Source: Arcanobacterium phocae (GTDB taxonomy: Bacteria > Actinomycetota > Actinomycetes > Actinomycetales > Actinomycetaceae). Taken from it: DNA of 64,000 nucleotides. The notes under the pieces are model-generated. The model had not been told where the DNA came from. It ran no database searches and was given only the letters and a program-made list of their open reading frames with translations. The stretch is from positions 558,001 to 622,000 of the forward strand of contig NZ_LT629804.1 of the NCBI RefSeq assembly GCF_900105865.1, given 5' to 3'. The position numbers and the translations under genes were made by a program. Shown one piece after another: positions 55,594 to 64,000 of the stretch. The first letter of the stretch is position 1. Every line of letters begins with the position of its first letter.

Positions 55594-58347
55594 ATGGTTA
55601 TGGGGAAAATACGGCAACTCAAAAGTAAATATGTGGTGATGATATTGTCTATATGTCTGGCTTCGTTGGTGGTGGTCTGCGCTCCTCCTAGCTATGCTCA
55701 AAAGCCAACAGATGAATTGTCAGGTATAAATGTGACCATTGCAGAAGACGGAACAGTCACTGGGATCGAAAAATCAACGGGGAAGATATTTACCCCAAAC
55801 GATGATGTGTCCAGTCTGCCATTCCGGATAGTTGTTACCTACTCTCGAGATGGAAAAGTTTCATCGGATCCGCGCATCATCAATGGGTATTCCGGGCCTG
55901 TGCGCATGGATGTAGCAGTTTACAACACTACCGGGAAAACTGAAACAATCAGTGCAGACATTGACGGTAAGGAAGTCGCTCGTCGGGCAGTAATCTCAAC
56001 TCCTCTGACAATTGCAGGTAGTGCAGAACTGTCTGACGTCGATCCAGATCGCGTATACACAGAAGCCAATCATCCTGCTGGTCAGGATATTATCGGCAAT
56101 GGTATTTTAGGGAAAAATGACGAAGGAACAACTACCGTGCAGTGGGCGGCGTTGACTGGAATAGATCCTTTGGGGTCAGTCGCTCGTTTCTCTCTCGTTG
56201 TGGATGCAGATAAGTTCACGATACCTGTTGTGAATCTTGCAATAGCGCCCGGGTTTGGAGTGCAGGGTGTTTCTTCTCAAGATGAAAACGACTTGGTTAT
56301 ATCAACCCTCCAAACGCTATCTCAGGCAGGGAAAATCCTTGACGAATCGGGCCAAGCGCTAGAACAAGCACATAACCAATTGACACAAGCTGGATCGCGG
56401 ATTGGATCCCAAACAATTAATGATTTACAGATTTCAAATTCACGTATTGAAGAAAATGCTCGAGCAACAGTAGCGACACTTTCGCAGGTTAGTCAGCAGG
56501 CATCGGCGACATTTGAAAATACCGGTTCTGTGGTGGCACAACAGCTAGCCCAGACCACACAAACAGTTAAAGAATTATTGGGTGATCCAGAAGATGTTCA
56601 GGAGATTGTTCACGTTGATGGTGCTAAATGTCAAGTGACAACAAAGGATAACGCAGAAATATCTGATGGTGAAAGTGAAAAAACCAACGGGCAAGCCACT
56701 ACTGTTTTAGCCGTGATACGAAACGTATCGCAACGTCTTGAAGGATTAGCTCAGACTACCGGGGAGTGCCAAGCAATCCTTCTGCAAAATTTTCAAAATT
56801 CCCTTGGAACAGAAGCGCCTGATGAGGACAAATGTGACGGCGAAGCGCACAACTTAACGTGCGCATTGTATAAAAATCAGAAAAAGTTCCAAGAAGAATT
56901 TCACAATCTGACGGCACGAAATAGCGAATTAGCTCAGCGTTTACGTGCAGATTCGCGAGGAAGCTCATTTTCTAGTATTGCTCTCCTCGAAGGAAAAATT
57001 AGAACACTGCAAGATGCTATTAGTACACTTGGGCAGCAAGGAGCTGAGCTGGATGTTATAGAACGTCTAGGAAAAGTTGACGCATCTATTACTGACGTAA
57101 AGCAAAATATTGGTGCTGTTAGAAATCAAGTGGGAGATATTCATAAAAATGTGAATAGTATATTGGAAACCACCGGTAAGCAAACAAGCAAAATAGATGA
57201 ATTGAAAAAAGAAATATGTCTAGCTTCTGGCTTGACACAGCAGGAAGGAAAGTCGAGTAATAAGACGCCTACCATCGACAAAAAAGAAGCACAAAAGCTT
57301 GTAGGGCTACTTTCTGACACAGATTGTCCACAGGACGATCCTGGGAAAAATAACTCATACATTGGGAAAAATCCTACAAAAAATAACAATAATCTGGCTG
57401 TATATAGCTCTGAAACGCGCGCGCTTCTGCAAGAGATGTACAGCGAGACAAATACAGAGTTGACACAGGCTGAGCAAGAAGCGTTCGGATCTGATTTGGT
57501 TCGTGCAATGAACGATACGGATAGCACCCTCGCAGAGATGGCTACTGACATCGAGTTAATTAAGAATTCGTATGTAAGTGACACACAAACATTTGAAAAG
57601 CTTATTACAAACCTTAAATCTGCAGCAGATGATGTATCTGACTCGTACCAAACCGTACAGAAGTCGACAACAAGTTTGCAGGAAGAACTACAAAAAGTTG
57701 CTGCTGACCTTGAAGAATATGTTGATTCGGTAACTCAACTATCGCAAGAAAAATCAAGTGAGCAGATGAATGGTTCACTCAAGTCCATCAAGGAAACAAA
57801 GCAGCATGTTAACGAATTATCAAACACTATCTTTGGTCGATACAGTCAGCAGCTGAAAGCTCAAGCACCTTTACTCTCTGAATTTGGCACTAAGGTTGTT
57901 GATGAAACAAATGGGCGGGTACAGGAACAAAGTCAGCAGCTTGCAACAAAGACGCAAACTCTGATGAAGAATAATTCCGCTCATGTACAAGAAGTTGCTG
58001 CCAAAGCAGTAGCTGATTCTGACGCTGTTGCAGTGTTGCTTTCGCAAGACATTGCTAAAGTTTTGGTAGATATTGGAAATAACACAAACAACGGTGGCGG
58101 TCTTCTCGGTGTTATTAGTACATCTTCGGGCTATCTCAAGGTTGCTGATAGCAAGATGTCAGATGCCAGTAGTCATGCTGCACTAGCTCGATCTCACCAA
58201 CGTGCATCGTACGGTGATTCATTATTCGCAGATATACGCTTACGTGCCAGCTTAGCCCGGTTAGAAAAACCACTGACTCTTGTTATGTCTGATGAAAAAA
58301 CGACCTCAACATGGATGAATGTTTGGTTGAAAGGAAGCAACAAGTGA
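55594..58347 (+). CDS. Large secreted coiled-coil protein of the T7SS operon
   Basis: 917 aa. A signal sequence (about 8-36: VVMILSICLASLVVVCAPPSYAQ) is followed by a beta-rich domain (about 40-225; FRIVVTYSRDG, VRMDVAVYNTTG) and a long Gln/Ser/Thr-rich coiled coil (about 230-860) with few hydrophobic segments. Eight or so Cys are scattered, several in pairs. No C-terminal TM helix, so unlike EsaA it is not polytopic. First gene of the plus-strand operon; its stop overlaps the next start. I do not recognise a named family; a structural extracellular part of the machine is plausible. Confidence 0.65.
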   Translation: MVMGKIRQLKSKYVVMILSICLASLVVVCAPPSYAQKPTDELSGINVTIAEDGTVTGIEKSTGKIFTPNDDVSSLPFRIVVTYSRDGKVSSDPRIINGYSGPVRMDVAVYNTTGKTETISADIDGKEVARRAVISTPLTIAGSAELSDVDPDRVYTEANHPAGQDIIGNGILGKNDEGTTTVQWAALTGIDPLGSVARFSLVVDADKFTIPVVNLAIAPGFGVQGVSSQDENDLVISTLQTLSQAGKILDESGQALEQAHNQLTQAGSRIGSQTINDLQISNSRIEENARATVATLSQVSQQASATFENTGSVVAQQLAQTTQTVKELLGDPEDVQEIVHVDGAKCQVTTKDNAEISDGESEKTNGQATTVLAVIRNVSQRLEGLAQTTGECQAILLQNFQNSLGTEAPDEDKCDGEAHNLTCALYKNQKKFQEEFHNLTARNSELAQRLRADSRGSSFSSIALLEGKIRTLQDAISTLGQQGAELDVIERLGKVDASITDVKQNIGAVRNQVGDIHKNVNSILETTGKQTSKIDELKKEICLASGLTQQEGKSSNKTPTIDKKEAQKLVGLLSDTDCPQDDPGKNNSYIGKNPTKNNNNLAVYSSETRALLQEMYSETNTELTQAEQEAFGSDLVRAMNDTDSTLAEMATDIELIKNSYVSDTQTFEKLITNLKSAADDVSDSYQTVQKSTTSLQEELQKVAADLEEYVDSVTQLSQEKSSEQMNGSLKSIKETKQHVNELSNTIFGRYSQQLKAQAPLLSEFGTKVVDETNGRVQEQSQQLATKTQTLMKNNSAHVQEVAAKAVADSDAVAVLLSQDIAKVLVDIGNNTNNGGGLLGVISTSSGYLKVADSKMSDASSHAALARSHQRASYGDSLFADIRLRASLARLEKPLTLVMSDEKTTSTWMNVWLKGSNK

Positions 58348-59573
58348 TGGCTCTCAATCAGTCAGTTAGCAAACGTAAAATATGGACACTTATTGCATCA
58401 GTTGCTGCCCTCAGCTTGGTTGTTACTTTTATCGTGCTTTGGTGGATTTTTAAAGATGCACCTAAAACTGAGCCTTTCGCAAGCTCAAAAGTCGAACTAG
58501 AAATAGGCGAAGTTCCGAATGATTTACGCATAGGATTAGTAGTTTCCCAGACAGAAAACTACGCCGAAGGCGGACAATGGCTAGCTAATGCGCACGGAGT
58601 CAGTGTAGCTGCGTGGCGACTAGAACAGGCAGGGGTGCACGTAGAAACCATTGCGGTATCGGATCAAGGAAGCAGTGAAGGTGCTCAACAAGCGGTAGAA
58701 GAACTCAAGAAACAGAACGTTTCCGGCATTATAGCAGTCACAAGTGGCCCTCATACACAAGTTCTTGTGGAGGCTGCACAAAAAGCGAATATTCCAATTA
58801 TCCTTCCTTATGCTAGCGGAACGAGTGATGCAAAGAAAGGTACTTGGTATGGGCAACCACTACAAGCAGACATCGATAGTATTCTTCTTTCACATGCCCA
58901 AAAACTACATTGCTCGACGATGGCAACTACGAGAAAAATTGAAGGAATTAACAATGTTGAGGTGTCGATAAAAGAATCTGGAGAGTTATCGGCGAACTTG
59001 GCAGAAAACCTAGCCAACAATTCTAGTATGTGCGTTTTCCTTGATATGCGCACTCCGCAAATGGCAAATGTTGTATATGCTATCAAAGCAATACGATCTG
59101 ACATTCCAGTATTTTTGGATGCTAGTGCCAACTCTTGGGATATCACTAAAGAGTTGATGCGGGATAATGGTGTTCCTACACAAGTTTTTACTTATGGAAC
59201 CTCGTCGTTTAGGGCACGCGTATCTAGCCCAGAAACTTCAGAAAGTATTCGAGGATTTAATGAATCTATTGAGCAGATGAAAAAGATTAATGTTGCATCG
59301 ATAGTAGATGACACCAAAAAGTTTAGGGATTTTGCTGAAGGTGTAGATACGCGTGGCTACGATGCTTTTATCGCTCTTGTTGGTGCAAGTGTTCATCAGC
59401 ACTCATCGAATCCCCGTGAGGTAATGAACGGACTGGCGGAGATTAACTCGCAAGATCTACCGTTGCTGAGCCGTTATGATAATGATGCAGGGCAGAGTAG
59501 CAGCTATGTCAGCGGAAATCTTTTAGAGCTTAGCAGCGTACAAAGCCACCCAGTGTGGATCTCGCTAGACTAA
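58347..59573 (+). CDS. Membrane-anchored periplasmic-binding-fold (type 1) protein
   Basis: 408 aa from ATG 58347 overlapping the previous TGA (TGATG). One TM helix (13-34) and then an external two-lobe type-1 PBP fold like branched-chain amino-acid receptors: LRIGLVVSQTENYAEGGQWL, GVSVAAWRLEQAGV, SGIIAVTSGPHTQVLVEAAQ, NIPIILPYASGTS, and the second lobe VFLDASANSWD. No permease genes accompany it. Its place before the EssC-like ATPase and kinase suggests an external sensor or scaffold in the secretion locus. Ligand unknown. Confidence 0.75.
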   Translation: MALNQSVSKRKIWTLIASVAALSLVVTFIVLWWIFKDAPKTEPFASSKVELEIGEVPNDLRIGLVVSQTENYAEGGQWLANAHGVSVAAWRLEQAGVHVETIAVSDQGSSEGAQQAVEELKKQNVSGIIAVTSGPHTQVLVEAAQKANIPIILPYASGTSDAKKGTWYGQPLQADIDSILLSHAQKLHCSTMATTRKIEGINNVEVSIKESGELSANLAENLANNSSMCVFLDMRTPQMANVVYAIKAIRSDIPVFLDASANSWDITKELMRDNGVPTQVFTYGTSSFRARVSSPETSESIRGFNESIEQMKKINVASIVDDTKKFRDFAEGVDTRGYDAFIALVGASVHQHSSNPREVMNGLAEINSQDLPLLSRYDNDAGQSSSYVSGNLLELSSVQSHPVWISLD

Positions 59574-59622
59574 TTGGTACACTGCCGGAAAACTTATTCA
59601 GAATCTAGACGAAAAGATAATA

Positions 59623-62600
59623 ATGCGAATAGTTATTGGGCAATCAAACAATGAACACGTTTATTTTGCGTCCAATATGGACCAAGAAACTACATTGCAT
59701 GAAATTATCTTCACATCAGGTAATGATGTTCGAGATTTTGAAGAGATCTGGGTAGATGGTATCGCTAGTAGCCTTTCACAGACTGTTAAAGAGGCACACC
59801 TATATGAAGGATCCACAATAACGAACTATCCGACCTTGGGTGGTAGCGTAACGACTGCTAGTCCTTCACTAGAAAGCCAGTGGGAACTGCGGTGTATAGG
59901 TGGATTATCCAGTACTGAATCTTACCCGCTATGCGCTGGTCAAGTTCTTCGTATTGGAAGGTCAGATCAAGCAGACATTACACTTCACTCAGCTTCTGTG
60001 TCATGGTCGCACGCAGTGCTCAGCATTGATGAGCGTGGTGTGTGGATAGCGGACGATTCGTCGTCGAACGGAACTTTCGTTGACGGGCAACGTATTAATA
60101 CCGAATCGACCGAACCAATTTTACTTACCGAAGGGAGCATCCTCGGATTAGGTGGAATTTGTTTGATACTTCAACGGCCTCAACCAGTTCCAACTCAGCC
60201 AGATCTTCCCTACACTGCTGGCGGTCTAATCGCATTCAATCGTCCACCTCGTGTGGCTTTACCGCCGCATAGTGAGCCAGTGAGTGTACCGGTAAAGAAA
60301 GATTCTCAAGGAAAAGCGCATTTTTCGTGGATTAGTGTCCTTGCGCCATTATTTATGGCGATGGGTATGGTGGCGGTTATGGGGTCGGCACGATACGCGC
60401 TCATCGCGTTATTATCCCCCGTTATGGCTGTTGGATCGTGGTTAGAGCAAAAACGACGGAATAAAGACAACGAAAAAGAAAACGAAGAAAACTATTGCCG
60501 CGATCTAGAAATAACTCGGCAAGAAATTATTGATGCAAGCGAAGCAGAACGGGTTCGTGATCGATTACAAACACCCTATCCACACGAACTAATAGAGACC
60601 GTTCAGCATGCCACACCTGCCCTATGGCAGGTACGGGCAAGTGACGAAGATTTTCTTACCGCCACCATGGGAACCACAAACCGGGAATTCACTCCACTTC
60701 GAAAATCATATAGTGGCCAATTGCAAGCACGAACACAAGAAGTATTCGACGAAGCAACAATCTTTGCTACACCCCAGATTGTTGACTTATGTAAAGGCCC
60801 TGTCGGCATATGGGGGCCACGAGAATCTAGTATGGCATTAGCTCGTTCGTTGCTCTGCCAGTTGGCTACTTCTTCTGGGCCAGGAGATTATCGGGTCGTT
60901 GTGCTAACCGACAAGGCACGTAGCGAAGATTGGCGATTTACCGCATGGCTACCGCATACTCAAACTGGTAATACTAATCCACATGAGCGTTTCATAGCTT
61001 TAGATTCCACTCAAGCTACAACAATGGCACGAATGTTACGGGATCAGCTAAACCAACCAGAAGCTGATGCAATGCTACTAGTGGTAGACGATATTTCTTT
61101 ACTCCAAGGAAGAGATTGTCCCGTCCGAGACATACTCGAATATGATCGCAATGTTAACCAGCAACGACGTCGTAAACGACCCGTCACGGCAATTATTTTA
61201 GCTGCACAAGCTAACGAACTACCTTCCATATGCCACAGCGTCATCGAAGTGAAATATGACAACGACGCAACACTGATGATTCCTTCCCAAGCAAAGACTA
61301 CTGAGTCGATCACCATATCTGGGATTAGTGCAAGTGAAGCTCAAGAATGGTCGCGCATGTTGGCTAGATTTGACGATCCGAATGCGTCTGCGGGCGGTGG
61401 TGGATTACCAAGCCTAGTTCACTTATTTGATCTATTAGGATTCAACCGGAGCACTATTGATGGCTCAACAATAACGAAGTCGTGGGATTCTTTTGATGGA
61501 TACAATGTTCCATTGGGTGTTTACGAGGACGGAATATATACCTTTGATTTAGTCAAGGACGGTCCACACGGACTGGTTGGAGGAACTACAGGATCGGGTA
61601 AATCTGAGCTACTGCGTTCCCTTGTTGCTGGTTTGGCAGCAAAAATTGATCCGGAACATTTGACGTTTATTCTTATAGATTTTAAGGGAGGGGCCGCATT
61701 CGCCTCACTTGATCAATTGCCACACACCATTGGCACACTTTCTAATCTAGAATCATCATTAGCCTATCGAGCCTTGAAAGCACTCGAAGCAGAACTGGCG
61801 TGGCGGCAAAAATGTTTTTCCGAAGCCGGAGAAAACGTAGATAATATTGATGCCTATCTTGCAACCCGCCCGGCTCAGCCAATGCCACGATTACTGGTAG
61901 TTGTTGACGAATTTGCGCAATTAGCAAAAGAGTATCCAGATGTACTGACATCATTGGTGTCGATCGGTGCGGTAGGGCGAACACTGGGCGTACATATGAT
62001 TCTTGCGACGCAGCGTCCGGCAGGTGTTGTTAATGACGATATCTTAGCGAATACTAATATGCGTGCAGCGCTTCGTGTTCAAAGCCGCGAAGATTCTTCA
62101 AATGTTATCGGAGTGCCGCTAGCTGCAAGTATTGGGCGCAACCAACGCGGGCGAGCATATATCAAGCTTGGAGAGGAAGACATAACACCAATCCAGACTG
62201 CACTAGTTACCGGTGTGAGTGGAATTAAACAGACAAACGATCTTTTTGTTGATCCGATGATTTTAGGAATGCCCCCTCAAGATCACACTGTCACCACTAG
62301 CACAGATAGCAACAATGACATGGAAGTATTGATTGAAGCTATTAAAGAGGCGAACAAAAAGAAAGGCTTCAAACCGGCTCGAAAAGTATGGCCAGATCCG
62401 TTAGAAGAACATGTGCGGTTGCGTCTTGAACATGCTTTGGACGACGACGAACATGCACAGCTCCAAGAAATACGTGCAGATAATAGAGCGAAATCAGTGA
62501 TACAAGTAGGCCTATATGATGATCCGGATCATCAACAACAGTATGTATCTGGCTGGGATATTTCCGATGGCAACCTTGTGATCGCAGGCATACCAGGTTC

Positions 62601-63912
62601 TGGAACGTCGAGTGCGCTGGTGTCGCTGGCATTGCGGATAGCAGACACGTATGCTCCCGATGAGGCTGACATACTTGTTCTAGATGCGGGAACATCGTCG
62701 TTGAGTGCACTTGAAGAGTTATCGCACGTTCGCGGGTTTGCTGGAGCAGGAACAGCAAACCGGGAACTCCAAACACGGTTGTTGCGTTACTTGCATAATG
62801 AGTTAGAGAAGAGGACTGCCGATTCGCAGCAAAAATATCCTAAAGTTTTTGTTCTTATCGACGGTTTAACAGTGCTAAAAGAAGAATATAATGACATTGA
62901 CGGAACGCAGTTGCTAGAACAGTTCTATCGAGTGTGGGCAAAAGGACCTGCATTGGGGATCCATTGTGCCGCAACCACTAATCGCCTCAAGGCGCTACCC
63001 ACGGCAATTAATGAGATAACAAGCCAAAAGTGGCTTTTCCGATTGGCGGATAGCTACGATTACTCACTCGCCGAAATTGCTAGGGACAACCATCCAGCGC
63101 CGCTGCCAGGGCGATATGTTGATGCGTTGCGGTCACATCAAGCTCACATCGGATTAGCGCAAGATGCTCAACGCAGTATTGAGGAGATTAACAAGTCGTG
63201 GGGTCTTGAATACGCCCACAGACCGTTATTAGTGCAAAAGCTTCCGACGTTCGTTGAGCCGACTTTGCTAGCAGATTATGCACGTATTGGGACAGAACCA
63301 TGGAATATTCCGATTGGAATGAGTGAAGCTGATCTGCAACCGCATATGCTTCACGCATATGGTGGAGAACATGTGTTAATTGCGGGGCCAGCACGATCTG
63401 GTAAATCAACAATGCTAGGGGCGATTCGTTCTGTTTTTGCTGCTGCTGCAAAGAAGAACAATATTGATTTGACCATTTTTACAGTGGCATCTCGACGTTC
63501 TACATTACATACGTTATTTGATGATGTTCGAGAGCATGATGAGATTTCAGCCGTTGTTGCAAGTGCTCAAGCATTATCTGGTCCATGTGTCATTTTAATT
63601 GACGATGGACACCTTGTTACTGATTCTGACCAGTCGTTATTCTCGCTGATCAAGAAGTCAGATCCGCGAATTCTCATTGTTGTTACCGGAAGAAATGAGG
63701 ATTTACGAAACATGTACGACAATTGGATAAAAGAATTACGCAAATCTCGCTTGGGTGTTTTGCTGGCACCTAACGTTGATTTCGATGGACCTCTATTGGG
63801 TGCTCAGATACCGCGACGTTCGCCGGTGAATCTAAGTATTGGCCGTGGGTATGCTTGTCAAAATGGGGTAGTATCATTGATTCAAGCAGCTACGTTGTGG
63901 AAGGATCAGTAA
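59623..63912 (+). CDS. Type VII secretion FtsK/SpoIIIE ATPase with FHA domain (EssC/EccC-like)
   Basis: 1429 aa. Residues 1-85 form an EssC-type N-terminal beta domain and 88-185 an FHA domain (LRIGRSDQADITL, SWSHAVL, SSSNGTFVDG). Two TM helices lie at 236-273. Three ATPase domains follow: D1 with Walker A GGTTGSGKSE (about 651) and Walker B LLVVVDEFAQL (about 758); D2 with a degenerate Walker A (GIPGSGTSS, Lys replaced by Thr, about 988); D3 with GPARSGKST (about 1254). It powers export of WXG100-type substrates. The FHA suggests control by the following kinase. Confidence 0.93.
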   Translation: MRIVIGQSNNEHVYFASNMDQETTLHEIIFTSGNDVRDFEEIWVDGIASSLSQTVKEAHLYEGSTITNYPTLGGSVTTASPSLESQWELRCIGGLSSTESYPLCAGQVLRIGRSDQADITLHSASVSWSHAVLSIDERGVWIADDSSSNGTFVDGQRINTESTEPILLTEGSILGLGGICLILQRPQPVPTQPDLPYTAGGLIAFNRPPRVALPPHSEPVSVPVKKDSQGKAHFSWISVLAPLFMAMGMVAVMGSARYALIALLSPVMAVGSWLEQKRRNKDNEKENEENYCRDLEITRQEIIDASEAERVRDRLQTPYPHELIETVQHATPALWQVRASDEDFLTATMGTTNREFTPLRKSYSGQLQARTQEVFDEATIFATPQIVDLCKGPVGIWGPRESSMALARSLLCQLATSSGPGDYRVVVLTDKARSEDWRFTAWLPHTQTGNTNPHERFIALDSTQATTMARMLRDQLNQPEADAMLLVVDDISLLQGRDCPVRDILEYDRNVNQQRRRKRPVTAIILAAQANELPSICHSVIEVKYDNDATLMIPSQAKTTESITISGISASEAQEWSRMLARFDDPNASAGGGGLPSLVHLFDLLGFNRSTIDGSTITKSWDSFDGYNVPLGVYEDGIYTFDLVKDGPHGLVGGTTGSGKSELLRSLVAGLAAKIDPEHLTFILIDFKGGAAFASLDQLPHTIGTLSNLESSLAYRALKALEAELAWRQKCFSEAGENVDNIDAYLATRPAQPMPRLLVVVDEFAQLAKEYPDVLTSLVSIGAVGRTLGVHMILATQRPAGVVNDDILANTNMRAALRVQSREDSSNVIGVPLAASIGRNQRGRAYIKLGEEDITPIQTALVTGVSGIKQTNDLFVDPMILGMPPQDHTVTTSTDSNNDMEVLIEAIKEANKKKGFKPARKVWPDPLEEHVRLRLEHALDDDEHAQLQEIRADNRAKSVIQVGLYDDPDHQQQYVSGWDISDGNLVIAGIPGSGTSSALVSLALRIADTYAPDEADILVLDAGTSSLSALEELSHVRGFAGAGTANRELQTRLLRYLHNELEKRTADSQQKYPKVFVLIDGLTVLKEEYNDIDGTQLLEQFYRVWAKGPALGIHCAATTNRLKALPTAINEITSQKWLFRLADSYDYSLAEIARDNHPAPLPGRYVDALRSHQAHIGLAQDAQRSIEEINKSWGLEYAHRPLLVQKLPTFVEPTLLADYARIGTEPWNIPIGMSEADLQPHMLHAYGGEHVLIAGPARSGKSTMLGAIRSVFAAAAKKNNIDLTIFTVASRRSTLHTLFDDVREHDEISAVVASAQALSGPCVILIDDGHLVTDSDQSLFSLIKKSDPRILIVVTGRNEDLRNMYDNWIKELRKSRLGVLLAPNVDFDGPLLGAQIPRRSPVNLSIGRGYACQNGVVSLIQAATLWKDQ

Positions 63913-64000
63913 TGACTATCAAATCGCTACCGTGCGATTTTGGGTCAGCATACCGTATTGACAGCGAGATTGGGCAAGGGGCATCTGGCACAGTTTACCG
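63912..64000 (+). CDS. Serine/threonine protein kinase, 3' end beyond the window
   Basis: The ATG overlaps the upstream TAA (TAATG). Only 29 residues are visible; they contain YRIDSEIGQGASGTVYR, the glycine-rich ATP loop of Hanks-type (PknB-like) kinases. Tight coupling to the FHA-bearing ATPase suggests that it phosphorylates a partner in the secretion machine. Confidence 0.8.
   Translation, partial: MTIKSLPCDFGSAYRIDSEIGQGASGTVY

Noticed and set aside
55594-58347. Calling the 917-aa protein EsaA
   Set aside because: EsaA has several TM helices at both ends; this chain has only an N-terminal signal segment and no C-terminal membrane part.
58311-58347. Longer start for the PBP-fold protein at 58311
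   Set aside because: It would overlap the upstream gene by 37 bases; the ATG at 58347 sits in a classic TGATG coupling with a Shine-Dalgarno.

Overview
The window looks like chromosomal DNA of a Gram-positive actinobacterium. I infer an Actinomycetaceae relative, Arcanobacterium/Trueperella-like, from the mix of gene families: an LAXTG-anchored GH85 protein, actinobacterial-type Tgt, HrpB, a LacI-regulated MalEFG system, and a type VII secretion locus with an FHA-containing FtsK/EssC-type ATPase and a Ser/Thr kinase. No rRNA, tRNA or CRISPR was recognised.

Layout. 1-2.9 kb: 3' part of a cell-wall-anchored endo-beta-N-acetylglucosaminidase. 3.0-5.3 kb: a MATE exporter and a PIN/helix-turn-helix toxin-antitoxin pair, both on the minus strand. 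5.4-5.7 kb: a dense cluster of DnaA boxes just upstream of dnaB. 5.8-18.2 kb: housekeeping genes (dnaB, HD hydrolase, aldo/keto reductase, acyltransferase, DsbA-like thioredoxin, DUF4862-like and DUF4261-like proteins, tgt, a TetR regulator coupled to hrpB). 18.3-27.5 kb: a maltodextrin locus (cytoplasmic GH13 enzyme, LacI regulator, MalE, MalF, MalG, secreted CGTase-like amylase with CBM20) with operator-like TGAAAC/GTTTCA repeats. 27.6-31.4 kb: HAD phosphatase, rlmC, a DEDD exonuclease with BRCT, and an unknown protein.

31.6-55.0 kb is an accessory locus built as a near mirror image. In the middle sit two Rhs/YD-repeat genes facing away from each other. They share a 3,312-bp, almost identical, gap-free inverted repeat (39071-42382 and 43972-47283). 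The 1.6-kb segment between the arms carries the only copy of the N-terminal helical (T7SS-substrate-like) and DUF6531-like domains, plus the start codon and presumably the promoter. Only the left gene is complete; the right gene has the Rhs core and a different C-terminal tip but no N-terminus. Homologous inversion of the segment would move the N-terminus from one toxin tip to the other, in frame: a candidate phase-variable toxin selector. Each side also carries a silent orphan tip cassette and candidate immunity genes (a PH-like two-TM family in four copies, a 420-aa multi-TM family in two copies, a third family in three copies). Their mosaic relationships imply repeated gene conversion. Two degenerate IS3-type elements have destroyed the right-hand orphan cassette.

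55.1-64.0 kb is the type VII secretion locus that could export these toxins: a WXG100 protein on the minus strand, then an overlapping plus-strand operon of a secreted coiled-coil protein, a membrane-anchored periplasmic-binding-fold protein, an FHA-FtsK/SpoIIIE (EssC/EccC) ATPase, and the start of a Ser/Thr protein kinase cut by the window end.
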